Origin: an uncultured Sulfolobales archaeon
GTDB taxonomy: Archaea > Thermoproteota > Thermoprotei_A > Sulfolobales > NBVN01
NCBI GenBank assembly: GCA_938073905.1
Contig: CALJEN010000009.1
Coordinates: 62,001 to 126,000 of the forward strand
Direction: 5' to 3'
DNA: 64,000 nt
In this document: positions 34,909 to 43,707 of the stretch, piece by piece
Numbering within the stretch: the first letter of the stretch is position 1
How the letters are laid out: every line of letters starts with the position of its first letter
Made by a program: the position numbers and the translations under genes
The notes under the pieces: generated by a model
Told to the model about the DNA's origin: nothing
The model's database searches: none
The model's input: the letters and a program-made list of their open reading frames with translations, nothing else

Positions 34909-35133
34909 CTACTCCCCCTCCTTCTCCTTAGTTATGTCCCTGAGACTCTGGCACTTGAGTCTCTTCAGGAAATCGTCTAGCTGGTCTAGGGGGACCTTGA
35001 TCGTGTAGAGGTACCTCTTCGTCCTCGCCTTGACCTTGGCTACGTTCTCTTTCGACCTCCTCATTACCCTACACTCCTTAGCTTTCTCGCTTATCCTCAC
35101 GAACTCCTCCGGGTCCTTGACTTCGATCGGCAT
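34909..35133 (-). CDS. rpl38e: 50S ribosomal protein eL38 (L38e)
   Basis: The 74-residue protein matches eL38: MPIEVKDPEEFVRISEKAKECRV at the start and RTKRYLYTIKV in the middle. eL38 occurs in Crenarchaeota and eukaryotes but is missing from most Euryarchaeota. I take the ATG at 35131-35133, which gives the family's N-terminus and has a GGGG-rich stretch just before it; the frame is open a few codons further. A TATA-like CTTTTAAAG (minus strand, near 35171-35180) lies about 40 bases upstream. Confidence 0.92.
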   Translation of the reverse strand: MPIEVKDPEEFVRISEKAKECRVMRRSKENVAKVKARTKRYLYTIKVPLDQLDDFLKRLKCQSLRDITKEKEGE

Positions 35134-35295
35134 CCCCGACCCCCGCATGCTCTAGTCCTGACTCACCAAGGGCTTTAAAAGCTTTGAGGAGAGTCCGCAC
35201 GCGAGCTCGGCGAGCCGGAAAGCATAATAACATGCTCGGAGAGCCGTCTCCGGGATACTGCTCTGGGCGCACTGCTCCCGAGGGCCTCTCGGGTC

Positions 35296-35745
35296 GTGAG
35301 CGGGGAGTTCCTAGACCACGTGGTGTACTCGGTGTATAGGGCTGCGAACGAGCTAATGGGGGTGGAGAGGACTTGGGACCTCGTCCTGAGGGCTGGCGAG
35401 GTCCTTTACGAGAGGCTGGAGAGAGCCCTCGGTCTGGAGTCCATCGAGGACCCCGTGGAGGTTCTATCTAGGATAGCCGGGTGGCTCGAGGACGTGGGCT
35501 ACGTAGAGCGGGCTGAGGTGAGGAGGGTCTCCGGAGACGAGTTCGAGTATGTCATGGGTAGACCGGTCATAGTGGGGGGAGCGGAGGAGCTGGTGAGGGA
35601 GGGCATGGTGCCCCCGCACATCTCCACGTCCCTGATGTTCGCGGCGCTCAAGAGGCGTGGACTGAAGGCCGAGCTCGAGGAGACTCGCTTCCTGCCCGAC
35701 GGCACAGCGGTCGAGAGGTGGAGGGTGGTCGGATCACCGTCGTAG
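35296..35745 (+). CDS. Uncharacterised 149-residue protein (possible V4R-like domain)
   Basis: I do not recognise it firmly. The order of helices and strands (FLDHVVYSVYRAANELMG, then AGEVLYERLERAL, DPVEVLSRIAGWLEDVGY and a final beta-rich part) faintly resembles V4R small-molecule-binding domains, and the C-terminal third has PPHISTSLMFAALKRRG. No cysteine pair is visible. GTG start. It is alone between the divergent eL38 gene and the convergent biotin ligase. Confidence 0.65.
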   Translation: MSGEFLDHVVYSVYRAANELMGVERTWDLVLRAGEVLYERLERALGLESIEDPVEVLSRIAGWLEDVGYVERAEVRRVSGDEFEYVMGRPVIVGGAEELVREGMVPPHISTSLMFAALKRRGLKAELEETRFLPDGTAVERWRVVGSPS

Positions 35746-35748
35746 CCC

Positions 35749-36705
35749 TCAGTGCTCCAGGTGGTGTACGTCCCCGGCTTCGATGTGGTGTCTGACCCCG
35801 GAGACCTCCACCGTAAGCCTTCCCAGCCTGTCGAGAGCCACAGCGCGCCCCACGATCTCCCTGCCGTCCCTGGTCACGACCCGTACCATCCTACCTATGG
35901 TCCCGGAGAGCTTAGTCCAGGACTCTATGACCCTCTCGGGCTTTCCTGACGAGAGGTGTCCGTAGTACGTCCTCAGCCTCGACAGCACTACCGCCAGGAG
36001 AGTCGCTCTGGGCACGCTGGCGCCCGCGAGCTCCCGCAGCGACGCGGCCGTTCCTCTGACCTCCTCGGGGATCTCGTTGTTGGCGTTCACACCCACGCCG
36101 AGGTACAGCACCCTCACCCTGTCCGCCTCGGCCTCCCCCTCGACGAGCACGCCGCAGACCTTCCTCTCGCCGACCAGGACGTCGTTGGGCCATTTGACCC
36201 GCGCGTCGATGTCCAGCAGGGCCCTCAGGGTCTCGGCGACCGAGACCCCGGCCGCCAGGCTGAGGAGGTGCAGGGGACCGGTGAAGCCGGGCCTCAGTAT
36301 CGTGGTGAACCAAAGGCCCCCTTTCGGTGCGTACCACGCGCGCCCCATCCTCCCCCTGCCCGAGGCCATCTCCTCGCATACGACGGTCGTCCAGCTGGTG
36401 GCTCCCGAGGCGGCGATGTCCCTGGCTATGTCCTGGGAAGAGCGGGAGCACCTCTCGAAGTACACCACGGGCGCCCCCACGCCGGTGAGCGTCAGCAGCT
36501 CCCCGGTCCTCGAGAGGTCGTCCTCGAGGAGCATGCGGTAGCCCGAGCCTGGCACGGCCGCAACCGGTACGCCCCACCTCCTCAGCTCGTCGACCACCTT
36601 GTGGACGTAGGCCCTCGTCACTCCGAGCTCCGCGGCCAGGGACTCACCGCTGACCGGGCCGCGCCTCAGTATCGAGAGTACCAGGGCCTCGGACCTGCTG
36701 AGCAT
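35749..36705 (-). CDS. birA: Biotin-protein ligase/biotin operon repressor
   Basis: The N-terminal 60 residues are a winged helix (LSILRRGPVSGESLAAELGVTRAYVHKVVDELRRWG), followed by the ligase catalytic domain with the biotin/ATP loop GRGRMGRAWYAPKGGLWFT and the conserved VKWPNDVLVG. The C-terminal small domain ends in VSGVRHHIEAGDVHHLEH. It attaches biotin to carrier domains and may repress transcription. I choose the ATG at 36703-36705: a TATA box (GCTTAAAATT, minus strand, about 36730-36739) predicts a start at about 36708. The protein is 318 residues. Confidence 0.9.
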   Translation of the reverse strand: MLSRSEALVLSILRRGPVSGESLAAELGVTRAYVHKVVDELRRWGVPVAAVPGSGYRMLLEDDLSRTGELLTLTGVGAPVVYFERCSRSSQDIARDIAASGATSWTTVVCEEMASGRGRMGRAWYAPKGGLWFTTILRPGFTGPLHLLSLAAGVSVAETLRALLDIDARVKWPNDVLVGERKVCGVLVEGEAEADRVRVLYLGVGVNANNEIPEEVRGTAASLRELAGASVPRATLLAVVLSRLRTYYGHLSSGKPERVIESWTKLSGTIGRMVRVVTRDGREIVGRAVALDRLGRLTVEVSGVRHHIEAGDVHHLEH

Positions 36706-37094
36706 CGGGTAAACCGTTAACAGACAGAATTTTAAGCTTCGACCGGACTCCATGTGTACAGCCGATGGAGCTGGACCGCGGGAGCTGCCTGCCGGGTTCT
36801 GGGCTAGGCATCGGTGCCTAGCCCTCGGGGCTCACAGCCCTCTTGCTCTCCGCGCTCGGAGCGGGTCTCCCCGCTCTCCATAGATGCTCGTCCACGCGCA
36901 CCCGATGTTTGAGCTTTTCCGTTTTGAAACTACTGCCCGCGCCATCCGGCGGAGGGGCTCGGCCTCAGGGTCGTGGAGGTGGTTGCCGGAGTCCTTCCGG
37001 CGGTGGTACTCGATGTCGTCGTGCGCAGGTTGAAGCCGACCATCTCCGGGATGATGAGAGCCAACTGCGGAGAGCAGAGCTGGTGCGGTGGACG
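36706..37094. other. Gene-free segment with fragments and a hairpin
   Basis: Apart from the birA promoter and the hairpin at 36801-36824, I see no gene in this 389-base gap. Short coding-like stretches occur, for example a frame reading VVEVVAGVLPAVVLDVVVRRLKPT near 36970-37045, but they lack starts and are cut by stops. This suggests decayed sequence joined to the degenerate region beyond 37613. Confidence 0.5.
36801..36824. repeat. Perfect 10-bp hairpin, copy 1
   Basis: The arms GGGCTAGGCA (36801-36810) and TGCCTAGCCC (36815-36824) pair perfectly around a TCGG loop. The surrounding bases, about 36794-36835, are similar to 37980-38034, where a second, imperfect copy lies. Such paired hairpins could be ends of a small mobile element or terminators. 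Confidence 0.65.
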
Positions 37095-37613
37095 CTAGAC
37101 TCCACGGAGGTGCCCGGAGGAGGCTAGAGCCTCAACCGCGATCCTCGCGGCGATAGAGCAGAGCCTACTGCACTTGAGCCTGGCACCGCTTTCCACGAAC
37201 TCCCTCCACTCGTCCGGGTTTCTCAGGTCGTAGACCTTCCCGAAGAGCTTCAGGTGGAGGTCCCGGCACCTAACCGCTCCGAGCTCCTTCCTGAACTCGT
37301 CGAACACTCTCCCCGCGACCTCCATTGCTCTGGCGTAGTCCGCCGACCCGGAGGTCGGCTCAAGCTTCTCGCGCCCCAGAGCCAGACCTATAGCCATGAC
37401 GGCGCCCAGGAGAGCCCCGCAGACCTCGCCAGCTAGGGCGACACCCCCCGAGAGGGCGGAGGCCGCCTTGAAGGACCCCCGATCCTCGACGCCGATGGCT
37501 TCCTGGAGGGCCTTGAGGGTCATCTGGGCGCAGCCTCCGTAGACTCTGTGGAGCTCCTCCGCCAGAGTCGCTGTCCTCCTCGCTAGTTCCCGAGCTTCGG
37601 TCAGCGAAACCAC
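37095..37613 (-). CDS. C_GCAxxG_C_C family protein
   Basis: The 172-residue protein carries the full pattern of this redox-associated family: GGCAQMTLKAL near residues 26-36, GEVCGALLGAVMAIGLALG near 62-80, an RCRDLHLKLFGK motif near 116-127, and late cysteines (LKCSRLCSIAA). The conserved cysteines suggest metal or redox-cofactor binding, but no activity is established. It is the only intact gene between two related hairpins in an otherwise decayed region. Confidence 0.88.
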   Translation of the reverse strand: MVSLTEARELARRTATLAEELHRVYGGCAQMTLKALQEAIGVEDRGSFKAASALSGGVALAGEVCGALLGAVMAIGLALGREKLEPTSGSADYARAMEVAGRVFDEFRKELGAVRCRDLHLKLFGKVYDLRNPDEWREFVESGARLKCSRLCSIAARIAVEALASSGHLRGV

Positions 37614-37799
37614 CGTACTCTGATCTCACCGGCTCAAAAGTACTCTGTGAGGTGGCCTACTCTAGCGGCTCCCGGAACCCCTCGGTCGCACCGACTGTGC
37701 GGCAGCGCGAGGAGCTCCTCGGCGGAGAATTCCGGCGAAGGCCTCGCCGGACGGCTCACACGAGTCCGAGTCTGAACTTCCGACCGGAGCTCGACGCTT

Positions 37800-37955
37800 T
37801 GAGCCTTCTCTGGCACCACCCCATCCATGAGCCCCCCATCTCCTCGAGCGCGAAGTCGCTCGTCCTCCCCACGGCCAGGAACCGCCCTCGTACATTACGG
37901 CGATCACATCGCTCAGCCGCAGTGTCTCCTCGAGGTCTACTGAGACTGGGAGAAC
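37800..37955 (-). pseudogene. Remnant of a sugar/nucleoside ABC-transporter ATPase C-terminus
   Basis: On the minus strand one frame reads VSVDLEETLRLSDVIAVMYEG and, after a one-base shift, RFLAVGRTSDFALEEMGG. This is the end of the second ATPase domain of RbsA/YufO-type transporters, where the switch-loop segment VS-DLEE-L-LSD-IAVMY-G is conserved. The rest of the gene is absent. The frameshift and lack of upstream domains make it a pseudogene. Confidence 0.75.
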
Positions 37956-38239
37956 TGTTCTTCCCCTGTTCCTCGCACCGGGTCCTGGGCTAAGCATTGA
38001 TGCGTATGGAGCCCATGCCTAGCCCTCGAGCTTCACCACCCTCGGCCGCACCGGGCTTCCCGGGCTTGACCCCCTTCGGGGAAACCCATCGCTTCCTGCA
38101 TCCCAAGGAACTCCCCAAGACGCCGCCCGCTCCCCTCGGGTCTCTGCCGTAGTACACGCATCTGGAGAGGCTCTCCTCGCTCTCAACCGGTACCTATCTA
38201 CAGTATACCTATGTCTAAGCTGTCCCGTTCTGAGACCGT
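37956..38239. other. Gene-free decayed segment
   Basis: Besides hairpin copy 2 I find no intact gene here. A TATA-like TACAGTATACC occurs near 38199-38209 but leads only into the broken frame described next. Confidence 0.45.
37987..38025. repeat. Related imperfect hairpin, copy 2
   Basis: The arms GGGCTAAGCAT (37987-37997) and ATGCCTAGCCC (38015-38025) pair with one mismatch around a 17-base loop. The flanks match those of the copy at 36801-36824. The second copy looks like the first with an inserted stretch in the loop. Confidence 0.6.
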
Positions 38240-38700
38240 TTGCTACGGCACGACGCGAACCAGAGCTGGACCAACCCTGGCTTTGTCGCGGCCTCCACGA
38301 CGAAGAGGGTCGACGAAGGAGTGCACTGCGCCACGCACCTGGTTATCGCCGACAAGTTCGAGGAGGTCGCGAGGAAGCACGATGGCGTCCTCCCGCTAGG
38401 GATAGGCACCGAGATCGAGGGAGTCCCCATGGAGGGCGCCTCCGTCATGACCCGGTCGACCTGGACGAATTCATAGAGACGGGCATCGCGGCTGAGAGAG
38501 TCCTCGACAAGCCCGTGCTGCCGATGCCTCCTGGGGAGACAGGGGAGAGGGTCAAGGGGATGAGGAATTCCGCGTCCTCGTGGAGATGGGCTGCCTTAGC
38601 CCGAGCTCGAGAGGCTAATAAGGGAGGACGAGGTGGAGGTGCCGCTGCTGCTAACGGAGGACTTCGGGTACCGGGAGAGGGTCGCTAAGCCGGTTCGTAG
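38240..38700 (+). pseudogene. Broken gene of unrecognised family
   Basis: Consecutive plus-strand pieces look like one former protein. The first piece contains FVAASTTKRVDEGVHCATH, then LVIADKFEEVARKHD and LPLGIGTEIEGVPMEGASVM. After a shift near 38450, DPVDLDEFIETGIAAERVLD and KPVLPMPPGETGERVKGM follow. After another shift near 38570, LERLIREDEVEVPLLLTEDF follows. Codon use in each piece matches the genome, which argues for recent decay or sequence errors. I do not recognise the parent family. Confidence 0.55.
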
Positions 38701-38761
38701 GTCATGCCTTCGTATAGTCTTTATCTAAAGTGTCCGACTTGGGAGCTGTCTCCGGATGAGG

Positions 38762-39319
38762 TCAGAGCCCCAGAACCGCCCTCACCAGTACGCTCGCCAG
38801 TGCGGCCAGGACCACGAGGATCGCGGCTTCCACTTTCATCGCGATCAGGAGAACCGAGATGAGAGCGAAGAGGGCCAGTGAGACGTAGTCGAGAGCTCCG
38901 CTCCTGAGCAGGATGCTCCCCGACAGCCTGAGCATCGCGTAGAGCAGTAGGGCTAGGACGGCAGCGTTCACGCCTCGGAGAGCCGCTCGCGTTACCCAGT
39001 GGTCCATGTACGACCTCAGGAGGACCGCGAGCCCCAGCGCCAGGGTGAAGTTCGGGGTCAGTAGCCCGAGGACGGCCACCACCGAGCCCGGAAGCCCTCT
39101 CAGAGCGTAGCCGATCTGCACAGCGGTGCTGACCAGCACGGGACCGGGAACGGTGTGGGCAGCGCCGAAGAGGCTCGTGAGCTGCTCTCCACTGAGCCAC
39201 CCCCTCTCCTCCACCAGGACCTTGTAGTACACGGCTGGACCGCTGTAGAGGCCCCCGAACAGCATGAACCCCATCTTCAAGAAAGCAGAGAAGAGGTCCA
39301 GGTATGACGCAGCGCCCAC
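38762..39319 (-). CDS. Chromate transporter (ChrA) family, single-domain
   Basis: The 185-residue membrane protein has the ChrA N-terminal signature FLKMGFMLFGGLYSGPAVYY near residues 12-31, LTSLFGAAHTVPGPVLVSTAVQIGY near 47-71 and about five membrane helices. Long ChrA proteins contain two such halves; short ones usually come in adjacent pairs. Only one half is present here and no partner is next to it, so it may act as a homodimer. Some members export chromate, but here the substrate is unknown. Confidence 0.88.
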   Translation of the reverse strand: MGAASYLDLFSAFLKMGFMLFGGLYSGPAVYYKVLVEERGWLSGEQLTSLFGAAHTVPGPVLVSTAVQIGYALRGLPGSVVAVLGLLTPNFTLALGLAVLLRSYMDHWVTRAALRGVNAAVLALLLYAMLRLSGSILLRSGALDYVSLALFALISVLLIAMKVEAAILVVLAALASVLVRAVLGL

Positions 39320-39412
39320 CGCTCCAACCCCTCAGCCTGAGCTAGGTCTGGGGCTTTTAAGCATTCCCCCGAGCTATCGGTGGGAAAGAGCTATCCCTCA
39401 AAAAGTACCTTC

Positions 39413-40009
39413 TCAGGGCGCGGGCCGGCTCTTCAGTTCCTTGATCGTATCGCCCAGGGCCACGTAGAGGAGTATACACGTGATAACGGCTAGTATGGGG
39501 AAGACTATGGAGAGCAGCACCAGGATCCCGGCGACCAGGTAGAGGGAGTTCCTGTAGGCGTCGTGCATCTTGAAGCTCAGCAGCGCGACACCTATGTGCC
39601 CCAGCAGCAGGAGTACCAGCCCGATAATGAAGAGCGGGATCCCTATCAACACTATCGATAGCACGGCGCCTACTAGGATCAGGATCAGCCCGCCCACATA
39701 GCCCACTCTGACAAGCGTGGACGCGGTACCGAACTCCGGTCTAGCGTGCGCCAGAGTCCTCACGCCCGGGACGAACCTGGTGTAGATGCCTATCAGCAAT
39801 ACCAGGTCTCCGAGGATCACCAGCACGATGCTGACGAGGAGCGATAGTGGAAAGAGCCAAGGCATTCCGGGTCCCATTGCGGTGAAGAGGCCGAAGATGA
39901 TTGCGACGAGCCCGATGCCCATGAGGATCCAGCCGACGAGCGCTATGAGAAGTCCCGATCTCATCTCCTCGAGGGCCGGGATGACCGCAGCCTCAGCCCC
40001 GGAGGACAT
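39413..40009 (-). CDS. DUF996-like archaeal membrane protein
   Basis: A 198-residue protein with six predicted membrane segments. Its N-terminus (ALEEMRSGLLIALVGWILMGIGLVAII) and the FGTASTLVRVGYVGGLILILVG segment resemble the archaeal DUF996 family, whose function is unknown. I take the ATG at 40007-40009 because a TATA-like GTTTATTAGT on the minus strand (40043-40052) lies just upstream. The divergent argS promoter is about 20 bases away. Confidence 0.75.
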   Translation of the reverse strand: MSSGAEAAVIPALEEMRSGLLIALVGWILMGIGLVAIIFGLFTAMGPGMPWLFPLSLLVSIVLVILGDLVLLIGIYTRFVPGVRTLAHARPEFGTASTLVRVGYVGGLILILVGAVLSIVLIGIPLFIIGLVLLLLGHIGVALLSFKMHDAYRNSLYLVAGILVLLSIVFPILAVITCILLYVALGDTIKELKSRPAP

Positions 40010-40063
40010 CGTGTGTTCGCCTAGTAGAGAATGGCCTTCGGGACTAATAAACTTGACAGCCGG

Positions 40064-40073
40064 CTTTTTTATG
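40064..40073 (+). promoter_or_regulatory. TATA box of argS
   Basis: CTTTTTTATG lies about 25 bases before the TTG at 40093, so the message probably starts at or next to the first codon. This is what decides the TTG start. Confidence 0.6.
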
Positions 40074-40092
40074 CGTCCATAGCCGTTAGAGC

Positions 40093-42030
40093 TTGAGGCT
40101 CTCGAGAGTGTGTGACCCATATGCCGAGATCAGGGGGTGTGTCGCGGCTGCGGTAGCCGGGGCCGCCTCGGAGCTGGGGATCGGGCTAGACCCGAAGACC
40201 GTCCGCACCGCACTCCAGGAGCCTCCGAGGCTCGAGTTCGGCGACGTCGCTCTGCCCCTCCCCAGGGTCTCGAGGCAGGCAGCCGAGAGGTGCGCGGAGC
40301 TAGCACCGCTCGTCGAGAGCTTCGGGAGGGAGTGCGTGGAGAGGGTCCAGTGCGTCGGCAGCTACATGAACTTCTGGATCGGAAGCGGCTACCTGGTCGG
40401 GCTGCTGGCTAGGGCCCTCTCAGAGTGCGGGAGCTCCTACGGTATACCCAAGAAGGACAGACCGCTAAAGGTCGTGGTGGAGTTCGTTTCCGCGAACCCG
40501 ATCCACCCACTCCACATAGGCTCCGGCAGGAACGCGGTGCTCGGAGACTTCATCGCGAGGGCTCACGAGCTCATGGGGGACAGAGTCGAGAGGAGGTACT
40601 ACGTGAACGACCTGGGGCTCCAGGTGGCCTACCTGGTCTACGGCTACTCCAAGCTCGGGAGGCCGAGGTGCCCTCCCCACATGAAGGACGACCACTTCCT
40701 GGGGCTACTCTACGCGGCCGTTTACACGGTTGTGGACGCAGCGATGCTGAGGAAGAGGCTGGAGACCGCTGGCGAGGCCGAGGCGCGGGAGCTCAGGAGA
40801 GACCTGGACTCCCTCCTCGCAGACCTCCTGAGAATCGGGGAGAGGGTTCCCGGCGTGGTCGACGAGCTGCTCAGGCTCGCCGAGGCGTCCGGCGACCTGG
40901 AGCGCGAGGTGAGGGAGGTGAGCAGGACCCTCGAGCTCGGAGGCCCGCCCCTCTCCGAGGTGCACAGAGAAGTGGTTGGCAGGGTAGTCTCCGGCATCCG
41001 CGAGACCCTCGAGAGGCTGGGCATACCGTTCGACAGTTGGGATTACGAGAGCGAGCTGGTGAAGTCGGGGCTCGTCGATGAGGTGTTGAGGAGGGCCCGC
41101 GAGTCCGAGTTCTTCACCTACCACAGGGGCGCGCCGGCTCTGGACGTGGGGAAGCTCGCCGAGAGGCCCGAGCTCAGGGAGGCCCTAGCCGTGCCCAAGA
41201 CCATGGAGGTCCCGCCGCTAGTCCTCGCGAGGTCTGACGGGACTACTCTCTACACGACCAGGGACATCGCCTACACTCTCAAGAAGTTCTCGGAGTCCGG
41301 GGCCGACCTATGCTACAACGTGGTAGCCGTGGAGCAGACCCTACCCCAAGCCCAGCTCAGGCTGGCCCTCTACGCACTGGGTTACGAGCGGGAGGCCAAG
41401 TCCCTGATCCACTACGCGTACGAGATGGTCAACGTCAAGGGCTTAGCGATGAGCGGGAGGAGAGCTAGGTACGTGACCGTCGACGAGGTGCTGGACGCCC
41501 TGGTGACCAGAGCGCGTGAGCTGGCTGAGGAGCGCGGGGTCGAGCTGACGGAGGACGCTGCCCTGAGGATAGCGAGGTCCGCGCTGAAGTACGTCATGCT
41601 CTCGGTATCCCCGAGGAAGACCCTCGTGTTCGACCCAGACCAGGCCGTGGGGGTCAAGGCCGGTACGGCCACCTACCTCCAGTACACTCTCGCGAGGGCC
41701 AACGGCATCCTGAGCAGATACGGGAGAGCGCCGGACTTCTCGAGAGCCGGGGCCGACGGGCTCTCGGGCAGGAGGAGGGAGCTGGCGCTGCTGATAGCCA
41801 GGTTCCCGGAGGTCTTCAGGAAGGTAGCGACCGAGCTGACCCCGGAGGACATGGTCTTCTACCTGAACAGGCTGGCCGAAGTGTTCAATCCGTGGTACGA
41901 CTCCGATCCAGTCCTAGCGGAGCCGGATGAGCCACTGAGGAACCTCAAGCTGATGCTGGTCTACGGGGTCAAGACCTCTATCGAGAACGCCTTCAGGCTG
42001 CTGGGGCTAGACGTCGTCGAGAGGATATAG
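40093..42030 (+). CDS. argS: Arginyl-tRNA synthetase
   Basis: A class I synthetase of 645 residues. Signature region VSANPIHPLHIGSGRNAVLGDF near residue 135 holds the HIGH-type motif, here HIGS. YVNDLGLQVAYLVYGY follows, then LYTTRDIAYTLKKF near 393 and the KMSK-equivalent region KGLAMSGRRARYVTVDEVLD near 450. The C-terminal helical anticodon-binding domain ends in AFRLLGLDVVERI. The TTG start fits the TATA box at 40064-40073. It charges tRNA-Arg in the cytoplasm and stands alone between unrelated genes. Confidence 0.96.
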   Translation: MRLSRVCDPYAEIRGCVAAAVAGAASELGIGLDPKTVRTALQEPPRLEFGDVALPLPRVSRQAAERCAELAPLVESFGRECVERVQCVGSYMNFWIGSGYLVGLLARALSECGSSYGIPKKDRPLKVVVEFVSANPIHPLHIGSGRNAVLGDFIARAHELMGDRVERRYYVNDLGLQVAYLVYGYSKLGRPRCPPHMKDDHFLGLLYAAVYTVVDAAMLRKRLETAGEAEARELRRDLDSLLADLLRIGERVPGVVDELLRLAEASGDLEREVREVSRTLELGGPPLSEVHREVVGRVVSGIRETLERLGIPFDSWDYESELVKSGLVDEVLRRARESEFFTYHRGAPALDVGKLAERPELREALAVPKTMEVPPLVLARSDGTTLYTTRDIAYTLKKFSESGADLCYNVVAVEQTLPQAQLRLALYALGYEREAKSLIHYAYEMVNVKGLAMSGRRARYVTVDEVLDALVTRARELAEERGVELTEDAALRIARSALKYVMLSVSPRKTLVFDPDQAVGVKAGTATYLQYTLARANGILSRYGRAPDFSRAGADGLSGRRRELALLIARFPEVFRKVATELTPEDMVFYLNRLAEVFNPWYDSDPVLAEPDEPLRNLKLMLVYGVKTSIENAFRLLGLDVVERI

Positions 42031-42074
42031 AGCTGAGGTTCCCGCTCTCGGCTTGGATGGAACCGGCGCGGCAT

Positions 42075-42917
42075 CTACGCGCGGCGACCGCTCACGATCT
42101 CGACGGAGATCTTGTACGGTAGCTCGTTGAGCAGGAGCCTGACCAGCTCCTCTAGGCAGTCGTCGACGTTCTTGGGGTTTACAGCCTCGGCCTCCACCCT
42201 CAGGACTACCTCGTCCTCCCTGACACCCAGCGGCCTCACCGAGATGTTGGCCTTGTCCACCAGTCTAGACCTCCTTATCGCGCTGTAGACCTTCTCGATG
42301 ACCTCGTCTATGTTACCCCCGGGCTTGGCTACCCTCACCCTGAGCACCAGGGGGAGCCGCGACATCTTCACTATTACGGACCTTAGCAGGCGGCTGTAGG
42401 GTATGAAAACGGAGGTTCCGGGGTCAGCCTTCAGGACTACGTGGTTCCCCTCGACCAGGAGCACCCTCCCCTCGAACTCCTTGCCGTCAATGAGCACCCG
42501 GACGTACTCTCCGTCCCTCACCATAGACGTGAGGGCTACCACGAGGTACGCGAGGGAGTTCGATATGTACCCGATGACCGAGAAGAGAACCACGGCTACC
42601 ACCGTGAGCACCACGGCTAGGGACACCGTCGGGACGAGGGGGTGCGGGACTACGGTCGAGAAGGCCGCCGGCAGGACTATCGCCGCCGTTAAGATCAGGA
42701 CGACGAGCTTCACGGTCTCCTCGAACTTCCTGCTTATTATCCCCCTGAGCCTGAGGCGGGCTAGCGCTATCCTTGCGACATAGTAGGTGGCGTAGATTAT
42801 GACTGCGGAGATCGCTAGGTAGAGAACGGGGGACCAGGCCTCCCAGGCCTCCTCTAGCAGCCCACCACCACCCCGGCTCCGGGTCGGGTTTGTTGCAAGC
42901 AAAATAAGTATCGGCAC
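42075..42917 (-). CDS. MscS-like mechanosensitive channel protein
   Basis: The 280-residue protein has three or four membrane helices (about 29-50, 68-90 and 97-128) followed by the MscS beta domain. GEYVRVLIDGKEFEGRVLLVEGNHVVLKADPGTSVFIPYSRLLRSVI matches the family's post-pore strands, and an alpha/beta C-terminal domain follows. The pore-helix Gly/Ala pattern is only partly kept. The GTG start lies four bases after the TrkA gene stop, so both are probably co-transcribed. An AT-rich CTTATTTTG lies within its first codons. Confidence 0.82.
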   Translation of the reverse strand: MPILILLATNPTRSRGGGGLLEEAWEAWSPVLYLAISAVIIYATYYVARIALARLRLRGIISRKFEETVKLVVLILTAAIVLPAAFSTVVPHPLVPTVSLAVVLTVVAVVLFSVIGYISNSLAYLVVALTSMVRDGEYVRVLIDGKEFEGRVLLVEGNHVVLKADPGTSVFIPYSRLLRSVIVKMSRLPLVLRVRVAKPGGNIDEVIEKVYSAIRRSRLVDKANISVRPLGVREDEVVLRVEAEAVNPKNVDDCLEELVRLLLNELPYKISVEIVSGRRA

Positions 42918-42921
42918 CGCG

Positions 42922-43560
42922 CTACGGTGCCAGAAGCTCCTCGAGCGCGCTCTTCTCGGCTATCAGCACGAGCACGTCTCCCTCCTTGATGACATACTCG
43001 TCCGGAGGCTCCCTGAGGGCTCCCTCCCTGTCCACCACCCTCAGGGCGGACACCCTGTACCTCTCTCTGAGGTCCGCCGCGGACGCGCCGACGAGATGGT
43101 TAACCACCCTCGTATCGATGACCGCCACCGCGTGGTCTCCGGGGAGCTCGATGACCTCCGCACCGCGCAGGACCGAGGACGTGGCCCTCTCCACGACGTC
43201 TCCAGCGACCACCACGTTGGACGCCAGGCCGAGCCTCAGCAGCACCTCGGCCACCCTCCGGTTCCTCGAGACCACCAGGACCCTCGGTATGTTGACAACC
43301 TTGGCGTAGACGCTGAGAGCCACGTTGACCGACTCGTCTCTGTGGGCCAGTAGCAGGACGTCGGCCTTGGAGAAACCGAAGCTCTCCAGTTGGTCGAAGT
43401 CGAGGAGGTCTACGGCGGCCCCGGCTACGTCCAGTTCCGCCTCGAGCCTCTCGATTCCCTCCTTCACGTCGTCGAACACCACGACCTCGTGCCCCTGCTC
43501 GACGAGCCTACGCACGAGGTTCTGAGTGAAGTCCGCAACACCGACTACCGCTATCCTCAT
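42922..43560 (-). CDS. TrkA-type potassium-uptake regulatory protein
   Basis: The 212-residue protein has an RCK (TrkA-N) domain with IAVVGVADFTQNLVRRLVEQGHEVVVFD and the nucleotide-site acidic residue near 30, then a TrkA-C domain from about residue 130 (ALRVVDREGALREPPDEYVIKEGDVLVLIA). Such proteins gate K+ channels or transporters according to nucleotides. The first loop lacks the usual GxGxxG. Paired with an MscS-like channel, it suggests joint regulation of ion flux and osmotic response. ATG start, with a TATA-like GATAAATAAAG upstream near 43586-43596. Confidence 0.88.
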   Translation of the reverse strand: MRIAVVGVADFTQNLVRRLVEQGHEVVVFDDVKEGIERLEAELDVAGAAVDLLDFDQLESFGFSKADVLLLAHRDESVNVALSVYAKVVNIPRVLVVSRNRRVAEVLLRLGLASNVVVAGDVVERATSSVLRGAEVIELPGDHAVAVIDTRVVNHLVGASAADLRERYRVSALRVVDREGALREPPDEYVIKEGDVLVLIAEKSALEELLAP

Positions 43561-43707
43561 AGCTACCGCATAGTTGGTGTGGCGGCTTTATTTATCTCAA
43601 CTCCTCTGCTCTCGACCTCCGTGAAACCCAGGCGCAGCCGGTGCCTCCACGCGCCTCGCCATCGACCCCGCGGATGGAGCCGGTCCGGTAAGTCGTGGCG
43701 GTTGCTG

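Noticed and set aside
37040-37090. C/D box sRNA beginning at an ATGATGA box
   Set aside because: A good box C is present, but no CTGA box D or D' follows at a guide-like spacing.
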